From: Chitinimonas arctica
Lineage (GTDB): Bacteria; Pseudomonadota; Gammaproteobacteria; Burkholderiales; Chitinimonadaceae
Assembly: GCF_007431345.1 (NCBI RefSeq)
Contig: NZ_CP041730.1
Span: forward strand, 1,488,001 to 1,552,000
Length of the DNA stretch: 64,000 nucleotides
Direction: 5' to 3'
The translations under genes and the position numbers were made by a program. Every line of letters begins with the position of its first letter. Within the stretch, counting starts at the first letter, position 1. This document shows, piece after piece, positions 26,512 to 35,046 of the stretch. The notes below the pieces were generated by a model. That model made no database searches. It had not been told where the DNA came from and worked only from the letters and a program-made list of their open reading frames with translations.

Positions 26512-27371
26512 TCGAGCGCTTCGAAGCTCATGGCGCGCGCCATCGAAATTCCGCGTCCGTTCGGGTCGAAAGCACGGGCCGGGTCAAAATCAAGATACGG
26601 CTCCCATTCGAACCCGTCGCCCTCGTCGCTGATTTCCACCAGCAACATATCGCCCTCGCGCTTGGTGACAATACGTACCCGCTTATCGCAATGCTCCGGT
26701 TCGCGCTGCATGGCTTCTATCGTTTCGCGCCAGTGGCCGGATTGCATCATGGCCTTCTTTTCGCCGTAACCCACGCCCAGATTGCCATGTTCGATGGCGT
26801 TCACCATCAATTCGGTCAAGCCCAGCACCGCCCGTTCAGGCGCGGGGGTCATCCGTCCCAGCAGGGTGGCCACGCGCTGCGCCTCGTCCAGCGTCGCCAG
26901 GCTGAACCGGGCTTCATCCAGCAGCGCCAGGCCATCCAGGGGCTGGGCGGCCACTTGCTTGACCGCGCGCCGCGCCCGGTGCTGCGCGACCGCGGCGGCG
27001 ACAATGGCCAATAGCATGTCGCGCTCGAAGGGCTTGGTCAGATAGTAATAGGCGCCTGCCTCCATCCCTTCGCGCACCGCATCGGGCGAACCCACCGCGG
27101 TCTGCATCACCACCGGCAGCTCCGAAAGCTGCGGGTGTGCCTGCATGCGCTTGAGCACTTCCATGCCGTTGAGGCCGGGCATCATCCGGTCCAGCAGGAC
27201 GGCATCGAAACTATCGCCTGCCTGGGTCAGTATGCTCCAGGCTTCCTCGCCGTTCAGCGCGGTTTCGATGGCGTAGCCCGCCTCCGTCAGGTGCTCGGAC
27301 AGGATTTCCAGATTGAAGGGTTCGTCATCGACCAGCAATAGCGTCGAAACTGGTTTGCCGCTTTGGGCCAT
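26445..27371 (-). CDS. Response regulator fused to an anti-sigma-type HATPase
   Basis: This 308-residue protein has an N-terminal receiver (residues about 10-130) with the acidic pair LLLVDDEPFNLE, phosphoacceptor Asp in AVLLDRMMPGLNG and the lysine in YYLTKPF. The C-terminal HATPase_c domain resembles RsbW/SpoIIAB serine kinases, with N box GLTELMVNAIEHGNLGVGYG and G1-like DEGDGFEW. There is no DNA-binding or histidine-phosphoacceptor domain. Such fusions usually act in partner-switching or general stress pathways, which is inferred here. The histidine kinase gene lies just downstream on the same strand, with a dispersed repeat in the 146-base gap. Confidence 0.85.
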   Translation of the reverse strand: MAQSGKPVSTLLLVDDEPFNLEILSEHLTEAGYAIETALNGEEAWSILTQAGDSFDAVLLDRMMPGLNGMEVLKRMQAHPQLSELPVVMQTAVGSPDAVREGMEAGAYYYLTKPFERDMLLAIVAAAVAQHRARRAVKQVAAQPLDGLALLDEARFSLATLDEAQRVATLLGRMTPAPERAVLGLTELMVNAIEHGNLGVGYGEKKAMMQSGHWRETIEAMQREPEHCDKRVRIVTKREGDMLLVEISDEGDGFEWEPYLDFDPARAFDPNGRGISMARAMSFEALDYRGTGNVVVASIRLSSSTSNQ

Positions 27372-27457
27372 GCGCTTTCTCCCCGCCCTGCCGTCACGCC
27401 TTTTGCGCGGACAGGACGATAAAAGTGAATCCTGGTTCCATTGTAGGACTAGCCTTT

Positions 27458-27490
27458 GGACGCACTGAAATATTGCGCGTACTCAAACCG
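27458..27490. repeat. Dispersed 33-base repeat, copy 1
   Basis: This 33-base sequence beginning GGACGCACTGAA and ending TACTCAAACCG matches, with 30 of 33 bases identical, the reverse complement of 34830-34862. It lies in the gap between the receiver/ATPase gene and the histidine kinase. Confidence 0.8.
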
Positions 27491-27517
27491 GCCGCCAGGG
27501 TAGAGGATAAAGTTTCG

Positions 27518-30500
27518 CTAGTTGGCCGCCGCAATGGGAAGGCTAAGCACGAACCGGGCGCCACCCTGCACGCGGTTTTCCGCGCGCAGGCTACCACCAT
27601 GCGCGTCCACGATCTCACGCGAGATGGCCAATCCCAGGCCTGTGCCGCCCGCGCCGGTCTTGGTCTCGGAACTTTGGACGAATTTGTCGAAGATGATCGC
27701 CAGTTCCTGTTCCGGGATACCCACGCCCTCGTCATCCACCGCCAGCAATACGCTATTGCCCATCTGCCAGGCGCTGAGGGTGACCGCACCGCCCTCCGGG
27801 CTGAATTTCAGGGCGTTCGAGACCAGATTCCGCAGCACCTGTATCAGCCGTAGCGAATCGCCCCGTACTCTGGGCAGGTCGTCGGCCAGCGCGCCATTGA
27901 TGCGGATGCCGCGATCGCGCGCCAAGGGAATGAACTCGCCCGCCACCTCGCGCACGATGGGCACGATTTCCAGCACCTGCATGTTGTAGCTCATCTTGCC
28001 GGCTTCCAGCTTGGACAGGTCCAGCAGGTCGTTGAGAATCTGCAGCAGGCGCTGGCCGCTCTGGCGGATACGGGCGAAATAGTGGGTCAGCTTATCCGGT
28101 ACGGCATCGAAGGCCCGCCGCTCGCCCAGCTCGGCAAAACTCAGTACCGCATGCATGGGCGTACGCAATTCGTGCGACATATTGGCCAGGAACTCCGATT
28201 TGGCCCGATTGGCGGTCTCAGCCAGCTCCTTGGCGGCGCGCAGCGCTTCTTCGGCGGCACGCCGCTCGCCGATATCCTGGTAGACCCAGATCGAACCGGC
28301 CAGGGGGTCGGCCGAATCGACCGCCTTGCCGAACGACTCGCACAGTACCAATTCGCCATCCACCGCCCGGTAGTGAACCTCCAGGCGGACCACGCTGCCG
28401 CCCACCATCGGCCGGTAGGCCTGCTCGCTCAAGCGCTGGAACGCTTCGTCGCTATCGAGCAGCAAACGGATGGACTGGCCGATCAGGCTGGCTTTCGGAT
28501 AACCGAACAAGGCTTCGAAAGCCGCATTCACCTCGACGATATTATGTTGCGCCACGAATACCGTCGGTAGCGGACTGGCGGCGAACAGGGTGTTGAGTTC
28601 GGCGGTGCGTTCCCGCACCAGCTCGGCCAAGTGGTCGCGATGCTGGACCAGCTCCAGTTCGATCTGCTTGCGCTCGGTGATATCGCGCAGCATGACCAGC
28701 CACTCGCCTTCGCTGGCCGGCGTGACCCGTGCCTCGAACTGCCGCTCGCCGCTATCGAGCGGCAGGCTGTATTCAAAACTGCGCACCCGCGCCGGCCATC
28801 CTTCGGTAAGGGCGGCATCGAGCTGGATGGCGAAATCGCCGGGTAGATAGCGGTAGTGATGGCCGACGATATCGCGGGCCAGGCCAAACTCACCGCTTCC
28901 GGCCCGGCCACGGCAATCGACCACATTGCCGCTGATATCCAGTTGCAGCATCAAATCCGGGATGGCTTCCAGAATGGCGACATTGCGGATTTCAGCGCGC
29001 AGCATGGCCTCTTCGGCCGCTTTGCGGGCGCTGATATCCAGCAGGGAGCCGGCCAGGCCGGGCCGATTGTCGAACAGAATGGGTTTGGCGGTGATCAGCG
29101 CATAGAAGTGGCTACCATCCGGTCTTTGCATCAGCACTTCGGTCGGGCGGCCACCCGAGCGATCCGGGTCGATGGCGACGGCCAAGGCCTCGCGCCAGGC
29201 ACTGGCGATCAGGTCATAGAGGCTGCGCCTTTCCACCAGATCGGACGGGCTGTGGCCGAAATAGGCGGCGAAGGCGGGATTGACATAACGCAACTGCTCA
29301 TCCTGCAGGACATAGATGCCGATATGGGCCGCATCCAGAATGGCACGATGCTTATACTCGCTCTCGAACAGCATACGTTCGGCGCGCTTGCGGTCGCTCA
29401 CGTCGCGAATCACGCCGACAAAATAGCGCGACTCTCCCAGCGTGAATTGGTTGAGCGACAACTCGACCGGAAACGCCGAGCCGTCCTTCTTCTGCGCCAA
29501 CAGTTCGCAGCTGCTGCCGCTGGTGCGGTTCTGCCCGGCCGGCTGGTAGGACTTGCTCGCTTCCTCGCGCCGGGCGCGCTGCATGGCCGGCATAAGCAGA
29601 TCGATATTCAATCCCAATACGTCTTCGGCCGAGTAGGCGAACAGCCGCTCGGCCGCCCGGTTGAAACGCTCGATGCTGCCGGCGTCGTCGATCAGCACGA
29701 TGGCTTCGCTGGTGGTATCGAGAATGGTCTGCAAGCGGAGACCATCGCGCCGGGCGCTGACGGCGGCCGCCTGGGCGGCATCGAGTTCACGGCGCAATTG
29801 CTGGCTGTCGGGCAGCTCCGCGGCACTCAGCCTGGTCGGATTCAAGCGGAACATCAGCAAGGCTGAAAATAGCGACAGCAGTCCGCCCAGCAACCATATC
29901 TGCACGCGCCCCAGGCTGGAGGCGACATTGACGGCATCTTCGTTCAGCCTGGCCTCCAGCCGCCAGCGCCGCCCGCCCAGGTTCAGATCGCGGCTGGCCA
30001 GCAGCCGAAGCGGCAAGTCGGCATTGCTCAACTCGGCTGGATACAGGAGTTCGGCGCGGCCCGGGTCGCTGACATCGAACCACACGTCATGGATCGCTTC
30101 GTTTTCCGGCAGGGTCGCGGCAATGGCGTCGGGCGCGATCGTCAGACCCAGCAAGCGGGTCGCCCGCGTGCTGCCCAGCCACCCCATCATCAAGGCGGCA
30201 ACCTTGCCGTTGCCCGCCCGGTAGGGAGCCGACAGGCGCAGCTCCTGCGCCGGCAGATTGAGCAGGGCGGGCGCCAGCAAGCGATCGGAAGCCAGATCCA
30301 GGCCGATACTGAACTGTGACGGCACGGTAGGCGGCCCATAGACCACCGGCAGGTATTCGCGCCGAGGCGGCGAGCGTACCTGCTGCCCCAGGGCATTGCG
30401 GAATCGCAGGGTGTAGTCGGGATAGACTTCACGCCAATGGGCTTCGAACTGCTCACGTTGCGCGCCGCCGACCGGCTCCGCCGCCAGCAAGGCATCCACC

Positions 30501-30769
30501 CCGGGCGTGCGTTGCAAGGCCTGGGCAAGCTGGTAGAAATCCTGCGGCTGTGGTTGCGGATTGGCGACAAACAGTGCCCGCATCACTTCAATACCGCTCA
30601 GCGCCCGCTGGATGGCGACCGAAGCATTGGACACGCGCTGGCCGGCTTCACGCTGAAAATGCTCGAATGCCACCTGCTCGATATAGGCGGCGCGCCAGAT
30701 ATCGAGGCCGCCGCAGAGAAGCAGGCCGGTCAGTAGGGTCGCCGCCGAAGCAAAACGCCGTCGCATCAA
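27518..30769 (-). CDS. CHASE-PAS multidomain sensor histidine kinase
   Basis: This 1083-residue membrane protein has a first transmembrane segment near residues 8-26 and a periplasmic CHASE-type sensor (about 27-285). A second membrane helix follows (WLLGGLLSLFSALLMF), then a coiled coil and four PAS-like domains. The PAS domains start near LDTTSEAIVLIDDAGSIERF, LDAAHIGIYVLQDEQLRYVN, LEAIPDLMLQLDISGNVVDC and FAASPLPTVFVAQHNIVEV. The HisKA phosphoacceptor His is in ANMSHELRTPMHAV (near residue 865), and HATPase_c has LVSNALKFSPEGG and GGTGLGLAISREIV. There is no receiver; the neighbouring receiver/HATPase protein is the obvious phosphotransfer partner. Confidence 0.9.
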   Translation of the reverse strand: MMRRRFASAATLLTGLLLCGGLDIWRAAYIEQVAFEHFQREAGQRVSNASVAIQRALSGIEVMRALFVANPQPQPQDFYQLAQALQRTPGVDALLAAEPVGGAQREQFEAHWREVYPDYTLRFRNALGQQVRSPPRREYLPVVYGPPTVPSQFSIGLDLASDRLLAPALLNLPAQELRLSAPYRAGNGKVAALMMGWLGSTRATRLLGLTIAPDAIAATLPENEAIHDVWFDVSDPGRAELLYPAELSNADLPLRLLASRDLNLGGRRWRLEARLNEDAVNVASSLGRVQIWLLGGLLSLFSALLMFRLNPTRLSAAELPDSQQLRRELDAAQAAAVSARRDGLRLQTILDTTSEAIVLIDDAGSIERFNRAAERLFAYSAEDVLGLNIDLLMPAMQRARREEASKSYQPAGQNRTSGSSCELLAQKKDGSAFPVELSLNQFTLGESRYFVGVIRDVSDRKRAERMLFESEYKHRAILDAAHIGIYVLQDEQLRYVNPAFAAYFGHSPSDLVERRSLYDLIASAWREALAVAIDPDRSGGRPTEVLMQRPDGSHFYALITAKPILFDNRPGLAGSLLDISARKAAEEAMLRAEIRNVAILEAIPDLMLQLDISGNVVDCRGRAGSGEFGLARDIVGHHYRYLPGDFAIQLDAALTEGWPARVRSFEYSLPLDSGERQFEARVTPASEGEWLVMLRDITERKQIELELVQHRDHLAELVRERTAELNTLFAASPLPTVFVAQHNIVEVNAAFEALFGYPKASLIGQSIRLLLDSDEAFQRLSEQAYRPMVGGSVVRLEVHYRAVDGELVLCESFGKAVDSADPLAGSIWVYQDIGERRAAEEALRAAKELAETANRAKSEFLANMSHELRTPMHAVLSFAELGERRAFDAVPDKLTHYFARIRQSGQRLLQILNDLLDLSKLEAGKMSYNMQVLEIVPIVREVAGEFIPLARDRGIRINGALADDLPRVRGDSLRLIQVLRNLVSNALKFSPEGGAVTLSAWQMGNSVLLAVDDEGVGIPEQELAIIFDKFVQSSETKTGAGGTGLGLAISREIVDAHGGSLRAENRVQGGARFVLSLPIAAAN

Positions 30770-30793
30770 TCTGGTCCGTCGCGCGTCCGCGGC

Positions 30794-31564
30794 TCAGGCC
30801 GCTTGTAGTTCTTGGAAGAGGGCCAGAAATTCCCGGCTGAGCTTATGGCGCGCATCTAGGTGAATCATAGGCAAGCAGCGGTCGTGCGATTCGCGAATTT
30901 TTACCGAGCTGGACAGTTTGCTATCCAGTACCGGCAATCCCTCCTGCTTGAGTTCATCCACCAGCCGCTGCGGCAGACTGGCGCGCGGTTGGAACTGATT
31001 GACGACAATGCCTTCGATCTGCAGATGCTGATTGTGATCGGCGCGAATCTCGCCGACATTGGCCATCAGGGTGTACAGCGCCTGGCGGGAAAAATCGTCG
31101 CAGTCGAAAGGGATCAGGCAACTGTCCGCGGCGATCAAGGCCGACTGGGTAAAGAAATTATAGGCGGGCGGGGTGTCGAGAATGATCTCGTCGAAATCCT
31201 TGGCCAGTTCATTCAGGGTATCGCGCAACTTATAGATCTTGTGGCGGGATTCCAGTTTGGCCTGCAATTCGCCGATATCGGGATGCGAGGGAATCAGCCA
31301 TAGATTCTCGAACGAGGTGCCATGGACAAAAGCGCTGGCGGGCTTGGAAAACAGGCTGAAATTGAGCGTCTGTTCGAAATAGTCGGCCAGCCCGGGCTGC
31401 GCCGTCTTGGCCGCCTCGCCCAATAGATAGCGGCTGGAATTACACTGCGGATCCATATCGATCAACAAGGTCTTCTTGCCATGGTGCGCCGCGATGGCGG
31501 CCAGGTTGACCGCAATAGTCGATTTTCCGACCCCGCCCTTCTGGTTGAAAATTACCCTTTTCAT
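30794..31564 (-). CDS. ParA/MinD-type ATPase
   Basis: This 256-residue deviant Walker ATPase has NQKGGVGKSTIAVNLA at the N-terminus, the switch region DEIILDTPPAYNFFTQSALI and a signature lysine pair typical of ParA. No ParB, centromere-like repeats or replication gene is nearby, so chromosome or plasmid partition is not supported. Positioning of a signalling complex or of cell-pole cargo is a possible role given the adjacent histidine kinase (25 bases downstream). The ATG at 31564 is preferred; a GTG at 31588 would add eight residues. Confidence 0.85.
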   Translation of the reverse strand: MKRVIFNQKGGVGKSTIAVNLAAIAAHHGKKTLLIDMDPQCNSSRYLLGEAAKTAQPGLADYFEQTLNFSLFSKPASAFVHGTSFENLWLIPSHPDIGELQAKLESRHKIYKLRDTLNELAKDFDEIILDTPPAYNFFTQSALIAADSCLIPFDCDDFSRQALYTLMANVGEIRADHNQHLQIEGIVVNQFQPRASLPQRLVDELKQEGLPVLDSKLSSSVKIRESHDRCLPMIHLDARHKLSREFLALFQELQAA

Positions 31565-31779
31565 CCCGCCCCCATCGAAGTTGAACACTTATCGGCCTGA
31601 TTCTAGCAGCCTGCTGCGGCGCAACAGCAGGGCTTTTGCCTGCCGCATAAAAACAATAAGTCTGTATTAAATACAAAAGCCATTCACCCCCAGCATCCAC
31701 ACTTTCGCAAATCGCTTCCAATCAGTGGCCTGGCGCAAGTGCCTGCCTCCCTACTCCCCGTCCAGCTTGCCGGGCAAAC

Positions 31780-31811
31780 CTGTCGTCCGAAAATCCATTT
31801 TCAGACGACAG
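31780..31811. other. Near-perfect hairpin upstream of the LRR gene
   Basis: Two 14-base arms (CTGTCGTCCGAAAA and TTTTCAGACGACAG) flank a 4-base loop, with one mismatch. The hairpin ends four bases before the AGGAGA ribosome-binding site of the LRR gene, so it could affect translation or be a terminator for upstream reads. The right arm contains, on the minus strand, GTCGTCTGAA, which resembles a Neisseriaceae DNA uptake sequence dialect. Confidence 0.7.
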
Positions 31812-31826
31812 ACAGGAGAAGTATCG

Positions 31827-33086
31827 ATGTTTTCAACGCCTCGTTTCGCTACCAGCCGCCGCCTCACCCCTACGGATGGGCAGGCACGCCCCGAGCACAT
31901 CCTCGACCCGGCGATACGCAAAGGTATCGGCCGCCTGATGTCGAACGACCGGACACTGGTGAAACTGGCGCTGGATTTCAAGACCATTCCCGAAGCCGAG
32001 CTGGGTAACCTGGCCGACGCTTTGGCGCAAAATTCCCAGCTTACCGCGCTACACCTTACCGGCATACAGATAGCCAATGGCGGCGCGGTGCGTTTGGCGG
32101 CGGGGTTGGCAAGGAATACGTGCCTGCGGGAACTGAACCTGTTCAGCAATGACATCGGAACGACGGGCATCGAAGCATTGGCGAAAGCCGCGACCGACCA
32201 TCCCACCCTCACCAGCCTGGACCTCGGCGACAACCAGATCGGCCCGCTCGGCGCCCATGCGCTAGCGGGCATGCTATTGAACAACAAACGCCTGCTCACG
32301 CTTGAATTGCGCCTGAATCAGCTGGGTAGCAGCGGGGCACAGACGCTGTTTGGCGCGCTGGCGCGCAATGAAAGCCTGCTGACGCTGGCGCTGGACAAGA
32401 CCGACCTGGATGGCCGCTGCACCCAGGCACTGGCAAGCTCACTGGCCTGCAATCGCTGCCTGGCCTCGCTAAGCCTGAGCGGTAATGCCCTGGGCGATGA
32501 GGGCGTGATGATCATTGCCGAAGGCCTCAAGGCCAATCGGCATCTCCGTGCGCTCAATCTGGTCAATGTCGACCTGGCGGACTTGGGTGCCGGGGCGCTG
32601 GCCGAGGTGCTGGAACACCACCCCACCCTGGAGACGCTGGGCTTGAGCTACGGCAGGATAGGCGATGAGGGCGCGGTCGCGCTGGCCCGGGCGCTCCGCC
32701 GCAACACCAGCCTCAGCGCGCTTTACCTGGACAACAACCCAATCCGCTGTGCCGGTGCGGAAGCACTGGCCACCAGCTTGGCGCAGTCCAATATCCACCT
32801 GCTGCAACTTAGCCTGAATGCCGACCGAATGGCTGCCAGCGACGAACAGTGCCATATCGCGCTGGCCCTGGAACGTAATCGGGGGCTGCTGAATTGCCGG
32901 CAACCCGCTTCCAGCGTGGAGTACCGAAAGGCTTTGCAAAAGTATCGGCAGGCACTGCGGGGGGACCTCGCCGGTGACGCCCGCGCGCAGGTACAGCTCG
33001 AGTTGGAAAAGCTGATGCAGCAGGCGGATAAACTCGCCGATCCGAGCCAGGCAATCAAGTTATTCCCGCACCTGCCGCCACCTTGA
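31827..33086 (+). CDS. Leucine-rich-repeat protein (ribonuclease-inhibitor type)
   Basis: This 419-residue protein consists mainly of about eight 28-residue leucine-rich repeats of the RI/NLRC type, from residue 60 to 330. Units such as LTSLDLGDNQIGPLGAHALA and LSALYLDNNPIRCAGAEALA show the LxxLxLxxNxI pattern. An alanine-rich helical tail follows (VEYRKALQKYRQALRG). There is no signal peptide or membrane helix. RI-type repeats in bacteria occur in secreted effectors and some cytoplasmic proteins; which applies here is unknown. The start at 31827 has AGGAGA 7 bases upstream. Confidence 0.82.
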   Translation: MFSTPRFATSRRLTPTDGQARPEHILDPAIRKGIGRLMSNDRTLVKLALDFKTIPEAELGNLADALAQNSQLTALHLTGIQIANGGAVRLAAGLARNTCLRELNLFSNDIGTTGIEALAKAATDHPTLTSLDLGDNQIGPLGAHALAGMLLNNKRLLTLELRLNQLGSSGAQTLFGALARNESLLTLALDKTDLDGRCTQALASSLACNRCLASLSLSGNALGDEGVMIIAEGLKANRHLRALNLVNVDLADLGAGALAEVLEHHPTLETLGLSYGRIGDEGAVALARALRRNTSLSALYLDNNPIRCAGAEALATSLAQSNIHLLQLSLNADRMAASDEQCHIALALERNRGLLNCRQPASSVEYRKALQKYRQALRGDLAGDARAQVQLELEKLMQQADKLADPSQAIKLFPHLPPP

Positions 33087-33101
33087 GCGACCTGCTTGCA
33101 C

Positions 33102-34684
33102 TTAAGCTGGCTGCAGCAAGACTTGCGGCAATCGCGCTATCGACTCCTGGAAGAATGCCCGGTCGCTGTAGGGTAGGCTGGCGCTCTCATGTTGCAAGCG
33201 TGCCAGCGAGCCGCTGGCCAGGGCAAGTTTGCCGGCATGCGCGGCATACCATGCCTGTTCCAGCCATAAACCGCAGCGCTGCAACAGGCTGAAGCGGCTG
33301 TCGCCGCGTTGTTGCGCGCCCAACAGGGCATCGACCAAGGCCAGCCAGCTGTCGGGCAGCAGGGCGTCGAGCCAAGGCATTGCGCTACCGGATTTCGTCA
33401 CGTCGGCCGGGCTCAGTGGCTGGTACTGGCGAAATTCGGCCAGGGATGGCTCGTCCTGGCGGGAGCAAGCGCCACGGGCGATGCGCATCAGATAGATGGC
33501 GTTCCAGGCTGAAATCCCCCCGCTGCCGGAAGCCCGGCACAGGTACTCGGATAGCAGCAGCCAGCGCAAGGCCTCCTGGCCGGCCGGCTCCGGATGGCCG
33601 TGCAAACCTTCCCCCGCAAAAAGCCAGATCGCCATGCCGACATTGGCGGCCACCTGCTGGGCGGCGTCGAAGGACCCGAATTCGAAGGCCGCTTCCAGCG
33701 CCCTGCCAAAATGATCGAGCGCGCATAAGGCCGACTGGCGGCGCAGGGCCAAGGCGGGCCCTTGGCCGGCCAGGGCGCGGGCGCGGTCGATCAGGGCCAT
33801 CAAGTTGTGCCATTCGAAGCGGATGCGCGGATGGTGGCGGACAACGGCCGCGCGCGGCTCGGCGCTGCGCATGCCTTGCAGGATCGCTTCGGCCTGGCCG
33901 GCTTCCCGCTGGCCCCAGGCCACCCAGGCCGACAGAATCTGCTCCATGCAGTCGAGGTAGCCGCTTTCGCCGCTGCCTGCCTGTTTCAGGCTACGGCGCA
34001 GCTGGGCCAAGGTCTGCCGGGCCGCACCCAGATCGTCAAGCCTGCGCCATACACTGGCCTCGCCCAGTGCGGCCAATGCATGTTGCAAGCCGCTGTCCGC
34101 CAGACCAGCCGCCGCTTTGAATCCTGCCAAAGCGCCCAGGCCGGGACCGGCGCTTGGGGATAGCGTGCCGCCGGTGCATTTGTCCACCGACGCCAGCAAG
34201 CGCCCCTGCCGCAAATCCTGCTGCGCCCCGCCAGGGCCAGCCAATAGGCAATGTCCTGCACGCCGGTCTGTTTGCCTGCCTTTGTATGCCGGGGCACACC
34301 GAGAAAGTCATTCAGCTCGGCCAGGGTCGCCGACCTCCCCTCCACGTTCAGGACGATACGGGCGGCCTCAAAGCCAGGCAGCCAGAAGGGTCCCTGGCTG
34401 CGGCCATCCGGATTGAGAAAACGCGGATCACGGGTGGGATCGTCCCCCCAGCCGGCTTTTACCCCCCAGCGGGCAAAGTCACGGTAGGCGCGGCTGACCA
34501 GCATGCGCAGGCTACGGGTATCGGCGAATTGCTGGCGCAGTTCGGCCAGCCTGACCAGGCCATCGGGCGAGCCGCCCAGGCGGGCACGGCAAAGCTTTAC
34601 CAGCAACCACAGCGATTGGTAGGGAGCCCGCAGGCTATCCACGGTTTGGGGCGCGGTCAGTTCAATTTGAAGCGGTGGATTCAT
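33102..34684 (-). pseudogene. Frameshifted gene for a TPR-like helical protein of unknown function
   Basis: Two overlapping reading frames on the minus strand make one gene of about 520 residues. The N-terminal part (RAYRDFARWGVKAGWGDD, then LNVEGRSATLAELNDFLGVP) is read to DIAYWLALAG, after which the frame must step back one base at a GGGG run (34226-34229) to continue as AQQDLRQGRLLASVDK. The C-terminal 370 residues are alanine- and leucine-rich helices reminiscent of TPR repeats. A missing base is the simplest explanation; assembly error, true mutation and -1 slippage are all possible. A GTG at 34696 is an alternative start. The product is not recognised. Confidence 0.65.
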
Positions 34685-34722
34685 GGATAAAGACACATTG
34701 ATTTAATGCGCAAACGAGCCTA

Positions 34723-34759
34723 AGCGAGGCTCCCTCGCGGCGGCGAGGGCGGGGGGAGT
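34723..34759. repeat. Inverted repeat, left copy (37 bp)
   Basis: The 37 bases here, starting AGCGAGGCTCCCTCGC, are the perfect reverse complement of 37317-37353. The two copies enclose 2,557 bases that carry exactly two genes, an acyltransferase and a class D beta-lactamase. The match stops abruptly on both sides. Confidence 0.92.
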
Positions 34760-34829
34760 GGGAGAAAACAGCGAGGGATCGTTGATTTCTCACAGACCGC
34801 GAACACACGGCTTTGCCGTGTGGTGAACT

Positions 34830-34862
34830 GCGGTTTAAGTACGCGCAATACTTCAGTGCGCC
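34830..34862. repeat. Dispersed 33-base repeat, copy 2
   Basis: This sequence is the reverse complement of the repeat at 27458-27490 with three differences in 33 bases. It lies upstream of the acyltransferase gene and inside the unit bounded by the 37-bp inverted repeats. Confidence 0.8.
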
Positions 34863-35046
34863 CCCAACATTGTGCGGGTTGCGGTGTAGGTTGTCGCATC
34901 TCGTTACAGTCGTTACAGCCGTGGCTGGCGAGGCGCTCGCGCCACGCGGGCGGGCGCCATGCCAGGCCTAGCATGGCCGCCAATCCCGCTAAGACTGGCC
35001 ATTTCGGCCGGTTTCGCCCCGCCACCGCCAAGGACCCCGGCCCATC

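Larger units (their letters stand above)
34697..35046. other. Intergenic region carrying two repeats
   Basis: This 350-base region between the frameshifted gene and the acyltransferase gene contains no gene. It holds the left copy of a 37-base inverted repeat (34723-34759), a short palindrome (CACACGGC-TTT-GCCGTGTG, around 34804-34822) and the second copy of the dispersed 33-base repeat (34830-34862). The rest presumably includes the acyltransferase promoter, but no clear -10/-35 pair was seen. Confidence 0.7.

Noticed and set aside
30794..31564. Plasmid or chromosome partition locus
   Set aside because: There is no ParB, no parS-like repeats and no replication gene beside the ParA-type ATPase.
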